Assembly: GCF_030272615.1 (NCBI RefSeq)
Contig: NC_081410.1
Location: 115,169,140 to 115,233,139, forward strand
DNA: 64,000 nucleotides
Direction of reading: 5' to 3'
DNA from: Cryptomeria japonica
Taxonomy: Eukaryota; Streptophyta; Pinopsida; Cupressales; Cupressaceae
Made by a program: the position numbers and the translations under genes. The first letter of the stretch is position 1. Each line of letters opens with the position of its first letter. The notes beneath the pieces are model-generated. The model made no database searches and had not been told where the DNA came from. It saw only the letters and a list, made by a program, of their open reading frames with translations. Below are positions 23,286 to 34,389 of the stretch, piece by piece.

Positions 23286-25930
23286 GCTGTACAGAGCATC
23301 AGGCTCCCCTACATACCAGAAAATACCAAAAACATTCAGATAAATGTCCTGAAGAAAATACAAAAACATCAAAATAGTAAGAAAAGAAAAGAAATCATGC
23401 ATCCAAATAGTGAACAACCACTCCGGTGGCACCTTGGGTAAGTGCGATGGTGAAAACCTGGCAAACAAGCGCCACTCATAAAGACAATGGCTCCAGTATC
23501 TTTTAGGCTCGTTGCGATCACATTCAGTGCATACACACATCCATCCATCTAAACCATGGCTTGTTATTTGATCTGTAATCAAAGAAAGTACTTCATGCGT
23601 CTGACATCCCGCTTTTTCATAGTCATGTCCAACTTGGGGGCAATGCCCTTAAAATCTAGTTGATGGCAGTGGATTCTACATTACTTGTGCTTCATTGGGT
23701 AAAACATTCCAAAAATGTCTCACAAAATCCAAAAACATTCAAAAACGTCTCACAAAATCCAAAAACATTCAAAACAATCATCACAAAATCCAAAAAACAT
23801 TCAAAACAATCATCACAAACTCCAAAAACATCAGAAAACATCAAAACATCAAATAAAAACATGGCAACACATTGTACATACTCATCTGAACAGATACAAA
23901 ACAAACATTGACAAATACTCGCACGATGATCACTTATCAAAAATTGACCAACACAATCGACATAAACAATCAAACTGTCTTCAACAAGGATGCATCCTTC
24001 CTTACCCAAAACAAAGACAAAAACGACATTTTCTTTGACAAGAAAATTATGTTAAGCTATCAAATACTTGGTTAATTTGTGAGTAATTCATTCATTTATC
24101 TGTATCAGGATCTTTAAGCATTATTTTGAATCGTTTGCGCATTATTTCCGATGAAGTACTGGGGCATGTACTAATGGTGTCTACGTGGCAAGTTCACCAA
24201 GCTACGTGATATTATGCAAAATGCAGTCATAGATCATTACCGCTTGCTAACTACAGCGTATACCTCGACCATATGAGCATGAACCATTACCAAGGATCCT
24301 TATTCCCTATTCTTTATGTATATACTGTTTGTTTGCAGGTACAATGCTCCTTCTTTGGTTCCTCCTCATCCAAATTGGATAAAGGTTTTTTATCTCTTAG
24401 TACGATATGCACTTGTCTCAGGATATGATCAGCCTAAGATCAAGGAGGACGATCCAAGTCATGCATGAATGGAGATAATCCTTGTCTATTCCGCAAGCAA
24501 TACTCTGGTCGACTTGACCTTTATATCAAGTCGTTTGTATTAACTTGCTATATAAAATCCATGTAAGGAATACTCAGGTCATCTTGAATCATTATGTCAA
24601 GATGCTTGTATTCTCTTCCAACATTTTAAAGCTCAATGATGAAAATAGAGCACTATGGATCATCATTTCATCTCATCTGTTTATATCTTGCATTTCGTTG
24701 CATATCACCCATCCATTCACTCATTCATATGTATGATTTATATGCCAAAAGTAAACAAGGTTCGTATGAACAGTTATGTAAGAATTGAGCTGGTCTTGGA
24801 TACAATCATGACCGAGTACTTTGATACATCATCAATGCATCATACAAAGTCTCAAAAACCTTGCATTCCTCATGGTCATATCATCATCGCATTTAGTTGC
24901 ATCTTGCATTAAGTACATTCATGTCATTTTTAACTTAACATCGCATATAGTTCATTTTTTACATTAGTTTTCATTAAACATTTGCATCATTGCATAAATC
25001 ATAAATAATTAGATTCATTCGTGGGATCAAATTGCCCTTGATTGTATTAAGCCATTTACTATGCATTCATTTAGTGTCAATTATCCATCATCCTTTCATT
25101 ATCCTTTTATCATTTATCATTGCATACATTCATTTATAGTTAAAAGGTGCATTCATTCATCCATTATTAAGTATCTCATTATGCTCATTTTTAGGATTCA
25201 TTCACATTGCATTCATTATCCTCTTTTTAATTGCATTAAGGTGCAGCTATTAAAACCAGGAGTTGCATTATCATCACATTATCATTTTTACTTAATCGTA
25301 TTTAAACATTTAGAATCATAAATCCATTTGTTTCCAAACATTGATTCATATCATTTTATATATCCATTATACATATGCATTCATTTTAGACATTATCATA
25401 TAAACATTTGTACTTTACATTTTGTTTATCCATATTCCATTCATTTAAAAAACATCTAGGTACATATCCATACATAAACATCATTCATTCAAACATTGCC
25501 TTAACATCATCGCATAACTTATCTCATCATTATATCACAAAAGGAAACACCAAAATCCTGTTCCTAAAATCATCATAAACATACATCATCATCATGGCAT
25601 TACATACATAAAGCATTACATCAAAAATCAAACAAATCATACATATATAAACCTGCATTCATATGTCAGTATCCAACATCATAAATCATCATAAAAACAT
25701 GCATATAAAAAACATCTCATCAAATGCATACATGTACACATATCCATCTAAGCAATAACTCATCATCCTGCATAAACATCCATACATATCAACTGCATAT
25801 CATCAACATAGGGAATCTCCTCATATATCAGAGTACAATGAAGTCTACAAAATCGGCTACCAAGAGCCATCCAAGATACAGTCCAAAAATAAACAAATGA
25901 TACAATATATATATATGCAAAAATGCTCTC
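23286..25930 (+). other. E3 non-coding spacer after pol
   Basis: There is no supported gene. It begins with a short A-rich tandem repeat (23690-23860) and becomes very rich in CATTCAT/ATCATCAT words from about 24650 to 25850. Short open frames here are low-complexity. Long spacers between pol and the 3' LTR are usual in this lineage. Confidence 0.65.
23690..23860 (+). repeat. A-rich tandem repeat in E3 spacer
   Basis: Imperfect copies of a unit with the core CACAAAATCCAAAAACATTC repeat about five times with a period near 34 bp, the later copies diverging into AACAATCATCAC variants. A related CATAAAATGTCC repeat lies at 56430-56600 in the third Tat-like element. Confidence 0.8.
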
Positions 25931-27912
25931 TCAGATGCCACTCTGGCCAGATGTTGTACCACCATCGCCACCTGCTCCCCCACTGGTACCTGCACCACCT
26001 GATCCATCTCTCCATGGAGGCCTCATCGAACCCCCAATCACTCCTGCATCCCCTGATCTCTCCCTCTGCAGAGGACCCATCACACCCCCACTGCTCTGCA
26101 TCCTCTGTGATCGCTATGATCTAGCCTGTCGCATCTGCGAATAGCTCAATGCTCGCTGACTGGATGGTACCACCTGCTCATATAACCCTCGCCAGTACTC
26201 TATCTCTGCCTGTGCTCGTCGCATCTCCCTCATCACCTCCCCCGTAGGCCCCTGTGCTCCTACTCCAACCCAGACTCTCTCCTGCAGCTCTGCTAATCTC
26301 TCCACTGCACTATCCCTCTCCTGCAGCACTACAGCCAGCTCTGATTCCCATGCAAATAGCTGCACATCCCTACCCGCCACCTCCGCCTCCAGATCCTCTA
26401 CCCGGGTCTGCAAATGTGCTATCATGTGATCTCGAAGATCTCCAGTGGCTCCCTCCCCTGTATCCATAGCAGCCTCACCTGTACCACCCTCTCCAATATC
26501 TCTCTCCCCTCTGTCCATCGGGATCTCCCTCTCCATATCCCTACCACCCAGTCGAACTACTCCTTGTATCAGCTGTCCCTGTGCTATCCGTAGTGGTAGT
26601 CCACCTCTCCCTCTTCGCTGAATCTGCATCCCTAAGCACCACCTCCTCCACCACCTCCACCACCTCCTCCACCTCCTCCACCTCCTCCTCTGTCTCCCCC
26701 ATCTCCTCTCCCTCCTCCACCTGCCCTTGTTCCTCGACCTCCTGCCCTCCTCTGTCTCCATCCCCTCTCATCCTCAAAATTCAAAATCAGTTCTATTGGA
26801 TCGGATATCCGTAGGATCGGGTGCGCTGCCCGGTACTGTGTGTACTCATCTGTTACCCCTGCATCCACGACCCTTGGTCGTATGTCCCACGGTCTCGCCT
26901 GTAGCGTCCGAAACTCTGCCAGTGCCTGGTCATACGGCAGCACTGGCCTCCATGCGTACCTCTCCCGAATCACCCGAGCATACTCCCTTGATCCACTAGG
27001 CAGTCCCTGCTGCCGTCCAAACTGCCTCATCACTCTCCCCGACACCTGTCTCTCTACATGGTACGAGGTCCTCCCAATGAGGAATCGGGTCATAAATACA
27101 TAGGGCAGTGCCTCTGCATCATCATCCCATGGCTCACACTCCAAGTATGGTCGCCATATGACTACATCTAGATCATCTAATGCCCACTGCCACCACTCTA
27201 ACTTCCCCAGGTGGGGCTGACTCATCATGCCGCTATACATAAACATATACGGCTGATCTATTGCGCGGAACCTCAGACTCACTGGTCGAGTCACTGGTAG
27301 GTGCTCCCAGGCCCAAATATGAAGCAACGTCACTCCCACTGCTAAGGAACCCCTCCCCCGGTAAACCACCTCATGCAACTCCTGGTAAAGGTGCGCCAGC
27401 ACGCATGACCCCCAAGCAAATCGGGTCCCCTCGATAATCATCATCTCGATCACCTGCCCCCACCCCACGGCCAAACCATGTGATCACCTGTCAGAACATA
27501 GAAGTCCTCCCACGATACCTAATAGAACTGCTGGTAGAGGCTCATATAACGCAGCTATCTCCTCCCAGGCAATAGAGCCATCATCAATAAAAACATTCTC
27601 ATCAAAGAACCTCTGAACTGCAAGGGTCCCCCAGGATCTGTCATACATGACCAGCTCCCCCTGAATCGGAATCTGCAGGATGCGCCACACATCCTCCAGG
27701 GTCACTGTCATCTCCCCCTGTGCCAGATGAAAGGTGCACGTCTCGTTGTGCCACCGCTCGGCTAACGCTGTAATCAATCCGTGATTCATCTGAATCATGA
27801 GCATGTGCATCACCTCATACTATCCAGTCATGGCAATACAATCTATCTTCGCCTCTGTCAATCGATCCCGCAACCCCTGTGTCGCCGGATGTCTCTTGCG
27901 TAACTGCAACAT
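25931..27912 (-). pseudogene. Antisense ORF of E3: plant mobile domain (PMD) protein with coiled-coil tail
   Basis: On the strand opposite to pol, Met at 27912 (MLQLRKRHPATQGL) opens a frame with TAG at 27820 and TGA at 27484. The domain shows the mobile-domain signature TFHLAQGEMTVTLEDVWRIL followed by IPIQG, and further on WWQWALDDLDVVIWRPY. This is the domain of MAIN/MAIL-type proteins and of antisense extra ORFs reported in Tat/Ogre elements. After about 390 residues a Gly run encoded by a GGN microsatellite (26632-26700) shifts the frame. The tail then has a coiled coil (RVEDLEAEVAGRD) to TAG 26114 and a Gly-rich end at 25931. It has its own strand and probably its own promoter. Confidence 0.85.
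26632..26700. repeat. CCTCCA/GGTGGA microsatellite
   Basis: A run of CCTCCACC triplet-like units in the antisense ORF encodes polyglycine in one frame and Glu/Val or Arg/Trp runs in the others. The mobile-domain frame and the coiled-coil frame meet here, so slippage is the likely cause of the frameshift. Confidence 0.8.
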
Positions 27913-28208
27913 GCCTAGATCCTCCTACACATGGACATTCATCAATCATCATCAGTTGTTTTGTTTCAAACTTTCTTAAGTTTAAACCTAGACTATCAAT
28001 AGATACTTTGATCAAGTATCTTCGGGTCTCAATAGGTAAGCAATCATGGCAACCTCGACTTGAACAAACATTTATCCTAAAAAATGACCTAAGTCTCATC
28101 AGGCTGCTATGGTTCAAAACAACTCCCACTTCACATCGCCATCCATCCATCATTAGCATCAGGAGATTTTATTCATACAAACTAGGGCATCTATTTATCC
28201 TAAAACAA

Positions 28209-28500
28209 AAGCGCTAGTTTATCAACAATAGCGCTAAACCCCTAACAAAAGCGCTCAATAAGCTATCCAACAACGCTCAAACTACAAACGCGCTAAAACA
28301 ACCACACAGTAGCGCTAATTAAAAACAATAGCGCTCAATTAAGCACTCAATAGCGCTTATTAATCAATAGCGCCTAAACATGCATACAATAGCGCTAAAA
28401 CATTTCAAAAACGCTCAAACAATAGGCCAATAGCATCGTTGCGGCATAGTAGCGCTAGTTAATTGGGCAATAGCGCCAAAACATAGTTTCAGCGCTATTA
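28209..28500. repeat. AGCGCTA-motif array C in E3
   Basis: About fifteen copies of (T)AGCGCT(A/C) or near forms (AACGCTCA, AGCGCCTA) at irregular spacing of about 15-30 bp lie between the antisense ORF and the PPT. The AGCGCT core is palindromic. It resembles arrays A and B of E1, although it lies at the other end of the element. Confidence 0.82.
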
Positions 28501-29027
28501 CTCTGACTCAACTTGGACTCAGCAAAAAGCCTATCAAAAATGCATAAAAATTCAAAATTCAAATTTGCTTACCGCTGGTCCGTAGTCGTCTGGCCGCTGG
28601 AACCGACGGACTCGCTCAAATCGGTGCTTTGTAATCGGTATCGGCATCCTGACTGTTGCTCGCTCCTCCAAAATGTCACTATTAGAGCTCTGGTTTCACA
28701 CTGGTCGCGGTCACAAATGATTCTGTTTTCACCTCTTTCACCCCATTTAAACCCTTCACAGTCATCGTAATTTTCCCCTGCTCACTGCCGTGGTCCCTGT
28801 AAACTTCCCGAGCCTCCCATTTCTCCATTTTCCCCCCGATTTCTTCTATTTTTCACCCGTATTGCTCACTTCTTCTCTTCTAACACTTTGCCAATTTTCA
28901 TTCTTTTTCGAAATTTTTCGGCCCATCTCTCGAGGGGGCATACCACCCATTAAATTAATATTTTATGGGGCATTTCTTCACACCAGTTTTTCTTTGTTTG
29001 AAACGACGCAATAAACCACATCGTCTC

Positions 29028-29040
29028 AAAGAGGGGCAAA
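29028..29040 (+). promoter_or_regulatory. E3 polypurine tract
   Basis: AAAGAGGGGCAAA ends directly at the 3' LTR. The same TGTCTCAAAGAGGGGCAAA context is found at 57695-57714. It would prime plus-strand DNA synthesis. Confidence 0.85.
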
Positions 29041-30425
29041 TGTAGTCACACAAAATCTGTCCAGCTTAATTAAATAAATATTTGCTATTTATTTGATTAA
29101 AAATCTACTAGCCATCAGTTAATTAAATTAATATTTAATTAATTCATCTCCAAACATTCTCCTATTAATTAAAATAAATTGTTCAATTTATTTTAATTAA
29201 TTCATTAAACCAAGTTCACAAATCAATTAAATAAATAAAATCTATTTATTTAATTAAATCCCCCTATTCCTCTTTTTAAATTAAATTAAACATTTATTTA
29301 AAATCATTATCCCCCCCACTTGCATTTTCCTACAAATGCAACTTGCACACATTTATTGAAATAAATGAATTTTTATTTTAATAAAATCCTATTTTCTCTC
29401 ACCCACCAAATTCAATTGCATTCCTAAGTCCCCTTCTAGATTCTTCTAACCCCTTCCTAATTAGCCTAATCCATCCCCTAATTATTGTCACATTCCTAAG
29501 CAAAATGGAGTCACTTCTCAAAGACTTCAAAAGTCTTTGAAAAACATTTAATGCTTTGTGTGTTCAACAAATTAACCTTCAAAGTCTTTCAAAACCACTA
29601 ATGGCTCTTACATGACCATTTATGGCTCTTACATAACCATTTATGGTTATTTCAAACTTGTCTCCCGAAACATTTATTACTTTGGCCATGTTTATCTCTC
29701 TTGCCCTTTGCACAAGAGTTTATCCATTGGATAAAAGCTTTATTCTTTGAATAAAGAGTTTATTCATTCAACTAACCTTGACCTTAACTCCCAAGGTCAT
29801 ATCAAGCATTTAATGCTTATTCCCTCTCCTCTCAACCTATCTCACATTGACACTTGTCATCTTGGGATTGGGTTGAAAACCCTCACATGGATTTGAAATC
29901 ATTAAATCCTGACCCTTGTTGAGATTGCTCAATCTCAACCATCCATTGCTCCATTTTTCCTATAAATAGAGCCCATTTCTTCATAATCCAGATCCTGAAA
30001 ACTTGTATGCATTTAACCTATAGTCATTTTAGAGAGCATTTAGCATAGCAAACTAATATCTTGTTATTTTGGTTAAAATCAATCATTTTAATAGCATCTA
30101 GTATTTTAGCTTTTCATTTTACATTTGGAGCAAAATACTAAAATCTCAATCCTCCATAAGCATCCATAATGCAAAAAGCTGCTGAGAGCTACACTATTTT
30201 GGAACTTGGAGAGGAGAGGAACAAGGGAGAAGGAGCTAAGAGCATGCTAAGAGGCATTTGGAGATGCCTTAATATCTTTGTTTCATTTGTTAGATATATT
30301 AGCATGATTTTAGTATCTCTTTTGATATGCCTGTTTAGATTAGTTTTTGATTGACTAACACTAACGATTTCTTGTGTCTTGTGTTGTTTGTCATTTGCTA
30401 ACCTTGTCCATTTCGCAGTGCATCA
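29041..30425 (+). repeat. E3 3' LTR
   Basis: It begins TGTAGTCACACAAAATCTG and ends AGTGCATCA, and matches 15449-16832. TATA box at 29961-29969. Many of the differences between the two copies are C/T or G/A changes. It is followed by the E2 target TAAAC. Confidence 0.94.
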
Positions 30426-30430
30426 TAAAC

Positions 30431-31319
30431 AATGACAGATTTCACCTCCAGCTTGGCAATTGACACATCATCATTAGCCAAAAGGAATATGCCACAATTT
30501 TCCATCAGTTTTGACAAGCCATATCACATGATGTCTCCGACAGACAAAATTTTGGGCATTGCACCACTCCAAGCACAAGCAACACAGGAATTGGCCTAGG
30601 AGGAATCAAAAGATAGAGAATTGATTAAGAACACTTTTGAAGTCTTGAACCGGTTAGTACCTAATTTCCAGGCACAAGAGCATGCAAGCTCATCTGGTAA
30701 ACTACATGAGATCATTAATTTCATTCCTAAACAATATGATTCTTTGGTCAAACTTTCAATAATTGAGGCAAAGAATAATTTTTTAGAAGCCCAGAAGCAG
30801 AAATTCTTGCAAATGATTGCATCTGAGAAGAACAAACTTCAAACATGCCTACAATTCATTGATGCAACATTGGCTAAAGGAGGAAAGGTTTATAGGTCTT
30901 GTTTAGATTTTTCCAAGCTTACTACTCACTTAGACAAGCAAATTTCAGACTATAAGGATAATTTGATTCAAATTTCTAATTATTACAACCGATCAGTGAA
31001 CCTAACAAGTTCTTTAGATGGTCCAATTTTGGTGGTCATGGATCAAATTTCGAGGTTAGAGAAGGAAAGGGACAATACAATAAAGCGAGCAACTGAGCTC
31101 CAGAATTATATAGGTCCCCGACTTGATAATTTATTATTTCAGAAGACTGAGTGTATATCCCACATGCAGAAGGAGGATCCCATAGAATCTGAGGCTATTG
31201 AATACTATGCTAGTCTCTTGAATGGATTCACCTCCATTCTTGATTCTCTCAAGCAAGGTTGGGACAAATACTTCTCATTTTTGAAGACTATGTATGCTGA
31301 CATTTTGAAACTTGTATAG
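30431..31319 (+). pseudogene. E2 giant second ORF, 3' part (coiled-coil C-terminus)
   Basis: After removal of E3 and one target copy, the frame from 15448 continues here (MTDFTSSLAIDTSS), with one TAG at 30598, and ends with TAG at 31317. The open part 30621-31319 is alpha-helical with coiled-coil stretches (LEKERDNTIKRATELQ). Hydrophobic membrane segments are not evident. It is the C-terminal third of the unrecognised second protein of E2. Confidence 0.65.
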
Positions 31320-31381
31320 AACTGGTATGTGTATATATATGTACAACACTTTTGGTGGGCACCCCGCTTTGTCATTGATGT

Positions 31382-31532
31382 CAAAGGGGGAGGAATATAG
31401 TGAAAAATGTATATATAGCTCAAGGGGAGTATATCAAATGTATATAACATGAGTGTATAGGTCAGGGGGAGGAGATTCATAGATGGTATCATTTTTCATA
31501 TGAGTGTTACCATCAATGCCAAAGGGGGAGAT
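31382..31532 (+). promoter_or_regulatory. Repeated polypurine tracts upstream of E2 3' LTR
   Basis: Four tracts precede the LTR: CAAAGGGGGAGG (31382), TCAAGGGGAG (31421), TCAGGGGGAGG (31462) and CCAAAGGGGGAGAT (31519-31532). The last abuts the LTR and is the likely functional PPT. Multiple PPTs with TTGTCATTGATGxCAAAGGGG context are a described Sirevirus feature. Confidence 0.8.
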
Positions 31533-32518
31533 TGTTGGTAATTGACACTCATCCGGTAAGGTGAATTGCATTTAGGGTTTGTCATTGATGGCAAATCATC
31601 TTCAGGTGTTGATAATTCTCATCTGGATTCATTGTATTATTTTGCATTGATTGGGTCAATCGATATATACACTATGCTTTGTTCTTGATAATCGGTTAGT
31701 CTTGGTACCGGTAATGTGTATTTGGAACTTGGTTAAGTATAGGACCCGACTAAGATATTTTGGGACCCCAATAATGCTTTTAAAGGAATTTATGGTAGCG
31801 TGTGAAGGTTGACATCAACATGATCATTGGATAATGCATATCTCACGTTATGATCTAGCAACCGACAAAATTATTTCTGTCATTGAGGCCGACATGGGTA
31901 AAAGTTAAAGGGTATTTAAGGGCGATCTTCTTAGCGATGGATTCAAGATTAATAGTGATGCGATTTTGGATGCAAATCAGTCAGAGATTGATGGTATGTT
32001 ATTTGATCAGCGAGTAAAATATTTTGTGCGTAGTTTCACGTGTGTAGTTTCAACCAGTAGCAGAACAAGGTATAACAGAGTATCAATAAACCGGTTCATA
32101 GAGGACTGACAGAGCATTAACCGAAACTTATCCAACATGGTCAAATGCAATCTATAAGTTCATTTTTGTTTGTAATCATTGTATAATGTTGTGTAAGTTA
32201 GTGAGACTTCTATTTGAGCAGTGAGCTCTAGGCGGTGAGCCTAATTGCATGTGCAATCCCCTCTATGTAATATTTGTATACCTTGATCAAGTATATAGAT
32301 ATTGTGGGTATCAGCCCCACCGTGGTTTTTCCCTTTGCAGGGTTTTCCACGTATAAATATTGGTGTTATGGTGTTGCTTCTTGATATGTTATTTGGTTTA
32401 TGCACTTTAATTTTATTTATTGTTAACCAATTCATATACAATAAGTTCAAAAATTCATTTACTGGTAGAACACTGATTCACCCCCCACCCCCCCTCTCAG
32501 TGTTCTTGGATTCCAACA
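31533..32518 (+). repeat. E2 3' LTR
   Basis: It starts TGTTGGTAATTGACAC after the PPT and ends CTTGGATTCCAACA, about 986 bp. It matches 10492-11465. The following bases AAGAC may be the target-site copy. Confidence 0.88.
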
Positions 32519-33514
32519 AAGACTTATTTATGACTGTCTCCGGTAAGCAACAATCTAGCAGGAACCGTTGTGCTATATTCTTGGTTATGAATGATGAATG
32601 TCCCACAATATTTGTGGTTGAATCTTTCTTTGTTGTAATAAAACTTTTGCCTATTATGTTGGGTGTGGTTTAGGTAGTTATTAATTTGTTGTAGTTTTCT
32701 TATAAATAAAGATCTAGACCTCCTCGCGAAGGCTAGACAATTTTTTTTTGGAGCTAGACAATTTTTTTTTGGAGTTAGACAATATTCTCTTTGCTTTCAT
32801 AAAATGTAACAACTTTTGGAATGATAAATAAAGTGATGGTGTTTTGAACAATATAAGGCTATTTGAGTTCTGGACATGCTCATCCAAGGGGGGCCACTTG
32901 GTGAGCAATCCTGTGTATTTGTTACATTAGTTTTCTTTTGCTATAGTTTTTGTTCTAGCATTTGACTGTTTCTGCAACCACTAGAACCAGAACCTGTGAC
33001 TGTTCCTGTAGCCAAGGCGAACAAAGTAGTTTATGTTTGTTAGCTTCAAACATTAGTGGTAGTTAGTTGCTTGAATTACCTTTCAGCATTAAGATTTCTT
33101 GTAGCATTTTAGTCATTACATTTTTGTATGTTTATTTCAGTTTTTTCCTCTGTTGTGGTAGAATAGAATGGATTTTATTGGAACTTAGTGCACAAATCGT
33201 GCTGACCCATTTCAAGTAATACGTCTCTGCGTTGACAAGTAAATGAAACCTCCACCATAAAAATGATAGCTATTCAAAATAGATGTCCAATCTCTGAGTT
33301 CGGGTTTGAAGCCGAGTTATTGTTTTAATTGGGAAGACCGACAAAGCCTATTCCACCACTCCACATTTTGGTGAATTTGACACTTCTTACATTTTGAATA
33401 ATTTTGATTGATAATTTTTAGATGTCATTTTTTTTACTATGGGTTTCACAAAATCTCGTTGGTTTACAATTTCACTTGTGATTATATTATTTGTTAGCTA
33501 TGTTCATTGAATGA
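32519..33514. other. Intergenic stretch without recognised feature
   Basis: There is no convincing open frame, RNA gene or repeat here. A short duplicated word GACAATTTTTTTTTGGAG occurs at 32737-32775. The sequence is otherwise unremarkable. Confidence 0.5.
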
Positions 33515-34210
33515 TTGGATTTCATTAAAGATTTAGTGGATGTTTCAAGTGGCACCTTTGATGATCTTCCCAAAGGTGATGTTGAGATGAAAAATGTTTG
33601 TATTTCTCTTAGAGTATCCCTTAGTCATGAAGAAAAAGTTAATGCTCCTATCAATGATCTCTCCAATGGAGATGTAACATTGAAGAGTAATGATGAACCC
33701 TCTTCTCACAAGGTTTATTGGTACAAGAAGGACACGATAAACACATTGGCAATAAAACACTCAACACTCCTAACACCTTAGATCCTCTTTATTCTCTAAG
33801 AGATTATCTTAACCATCAAAATATTTTGAGACAAGATGATGTTATGCATTTCTTTAGATAATGAGAACAATTCTTGTCAACCCAACAACTCAATACAAAA
33901 AGACTCTCTTACTTCTCAAGTGGACATGAATAATAACAATAAAGTTGTGAATCCTCCTAAAGGATCCATCCCCCTTCATCTATTAATTCATTTGGTCCAA
34001 AGTATACTCACACAACAAAATTAAATGAGGTTTATGATGAAAGTCCTCCTTCACATTTACAAACAACTTATAAGGTTGGATTTGACATTATTTCTAAACA
34101 AGGATATAGTGGACTAGGTCTTGGAAAGTTGGAAGAAGAAATCAAAATCCTTATAATCTAAACACTAAAATCAAAAGACGAGGAAAGAGAAATTCTACCA
34201 ACATGGCATA
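33515..34210 (+). pseudogene. Short coding relic ending in a G-patch-like motif
   Basis: Two open pieces (33515-33781, 33836-34024) and a third to about 34200 can be joined by frameshifts. The last contains YKVGFDIISKQGYSGLGLGK, which fits the glycine-rich G-patch pattern, followed by a basic KRRGKR. This may be a remnant of a gag-protease-G-patch region or of a host G-patch gene. It is short and decayed, so the assignment is tentative. Confidence 0.35.
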
Positions 34211-34389
34211 ATGAACATGCGTAATCAAAAGTGCGGGAAAGCCAAATCGCGGGGTTAGAGATCAGAATCCTATTGCCTGGGTGCACAAATGACCCAAAAA
34301 GAGCCACTGACCACTATATATACCCCCCTCCCTCCCTTGATTTGCAATTAAACACTTCCTCAAACTTGATAGACCATCCACAACCCGAA

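Larger units (their letters stand above)
15449..30425 (+). mobile_element. Ty3/gypsy LTR retrotransposon, Tat lineage, nested in E2 (E3)
   Basis: About 15 kb, bounded by near-identical TG...CA LTRs and by GAAAC (15444-15448) and TAAAC (30426-30430), a 5-bp target-site duplication with one mismatch. Order: LTR, gag (N-terminus lost), protease, G-patch, RT, RNase H, second RNase H, integrase, non-coding spacer, antisense mobile-domain ORF, motif array, PPT, LTR. The dual RNase H supports the Tat lineage. By my hand comparison the LTRs differ at roughly 30 substitutions plus a few 1-bp indels over 1.38 kb, so insertion is moderately old. It carries about a dozen stops. Confidence 0.95.
10492..32518 (+). 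mobile_element. Ty1/copia-type, Sirevirus-like LTR element without pol (E2), hosting E3
   Basis: Two LTRs (10492-11465 and 31533-32518), a Met-tRNA-type PBS, a coiled-coil gag with CCHC knuckles, a very long second ORF and a run of four polypurine tracts before the 3' LTR define the element. After subtraction of nested E3 (15449-30425) it is about 7 kb. No protease, integrase, RT or RNase H motif was found between gag and the second ORF. Repeated polypurine tracts and a coiled-coil gag and env-position ORF are features described for Sireviruses. A possible diverged target-site duplication is AAGGC/AAGAC. The two LTRs differ at far more positions than those of E3, so E2 is older. Confidence 0.8.

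Noticed and set aside
24650-25850. Possible gene in CAT-rich region
   Set aside because: Open frames consist of His/Ile/Ser runs from CATTCAT simple sequence; no homology signal.
25897-27103. Several plus-strand Pro/Ser/Thr-rich open frames
   Set aside because: They are the complement of the Gly/Arg/Glu-rich antisense mobile-domain ORF, have low-complexity composition and no domain; shadows.
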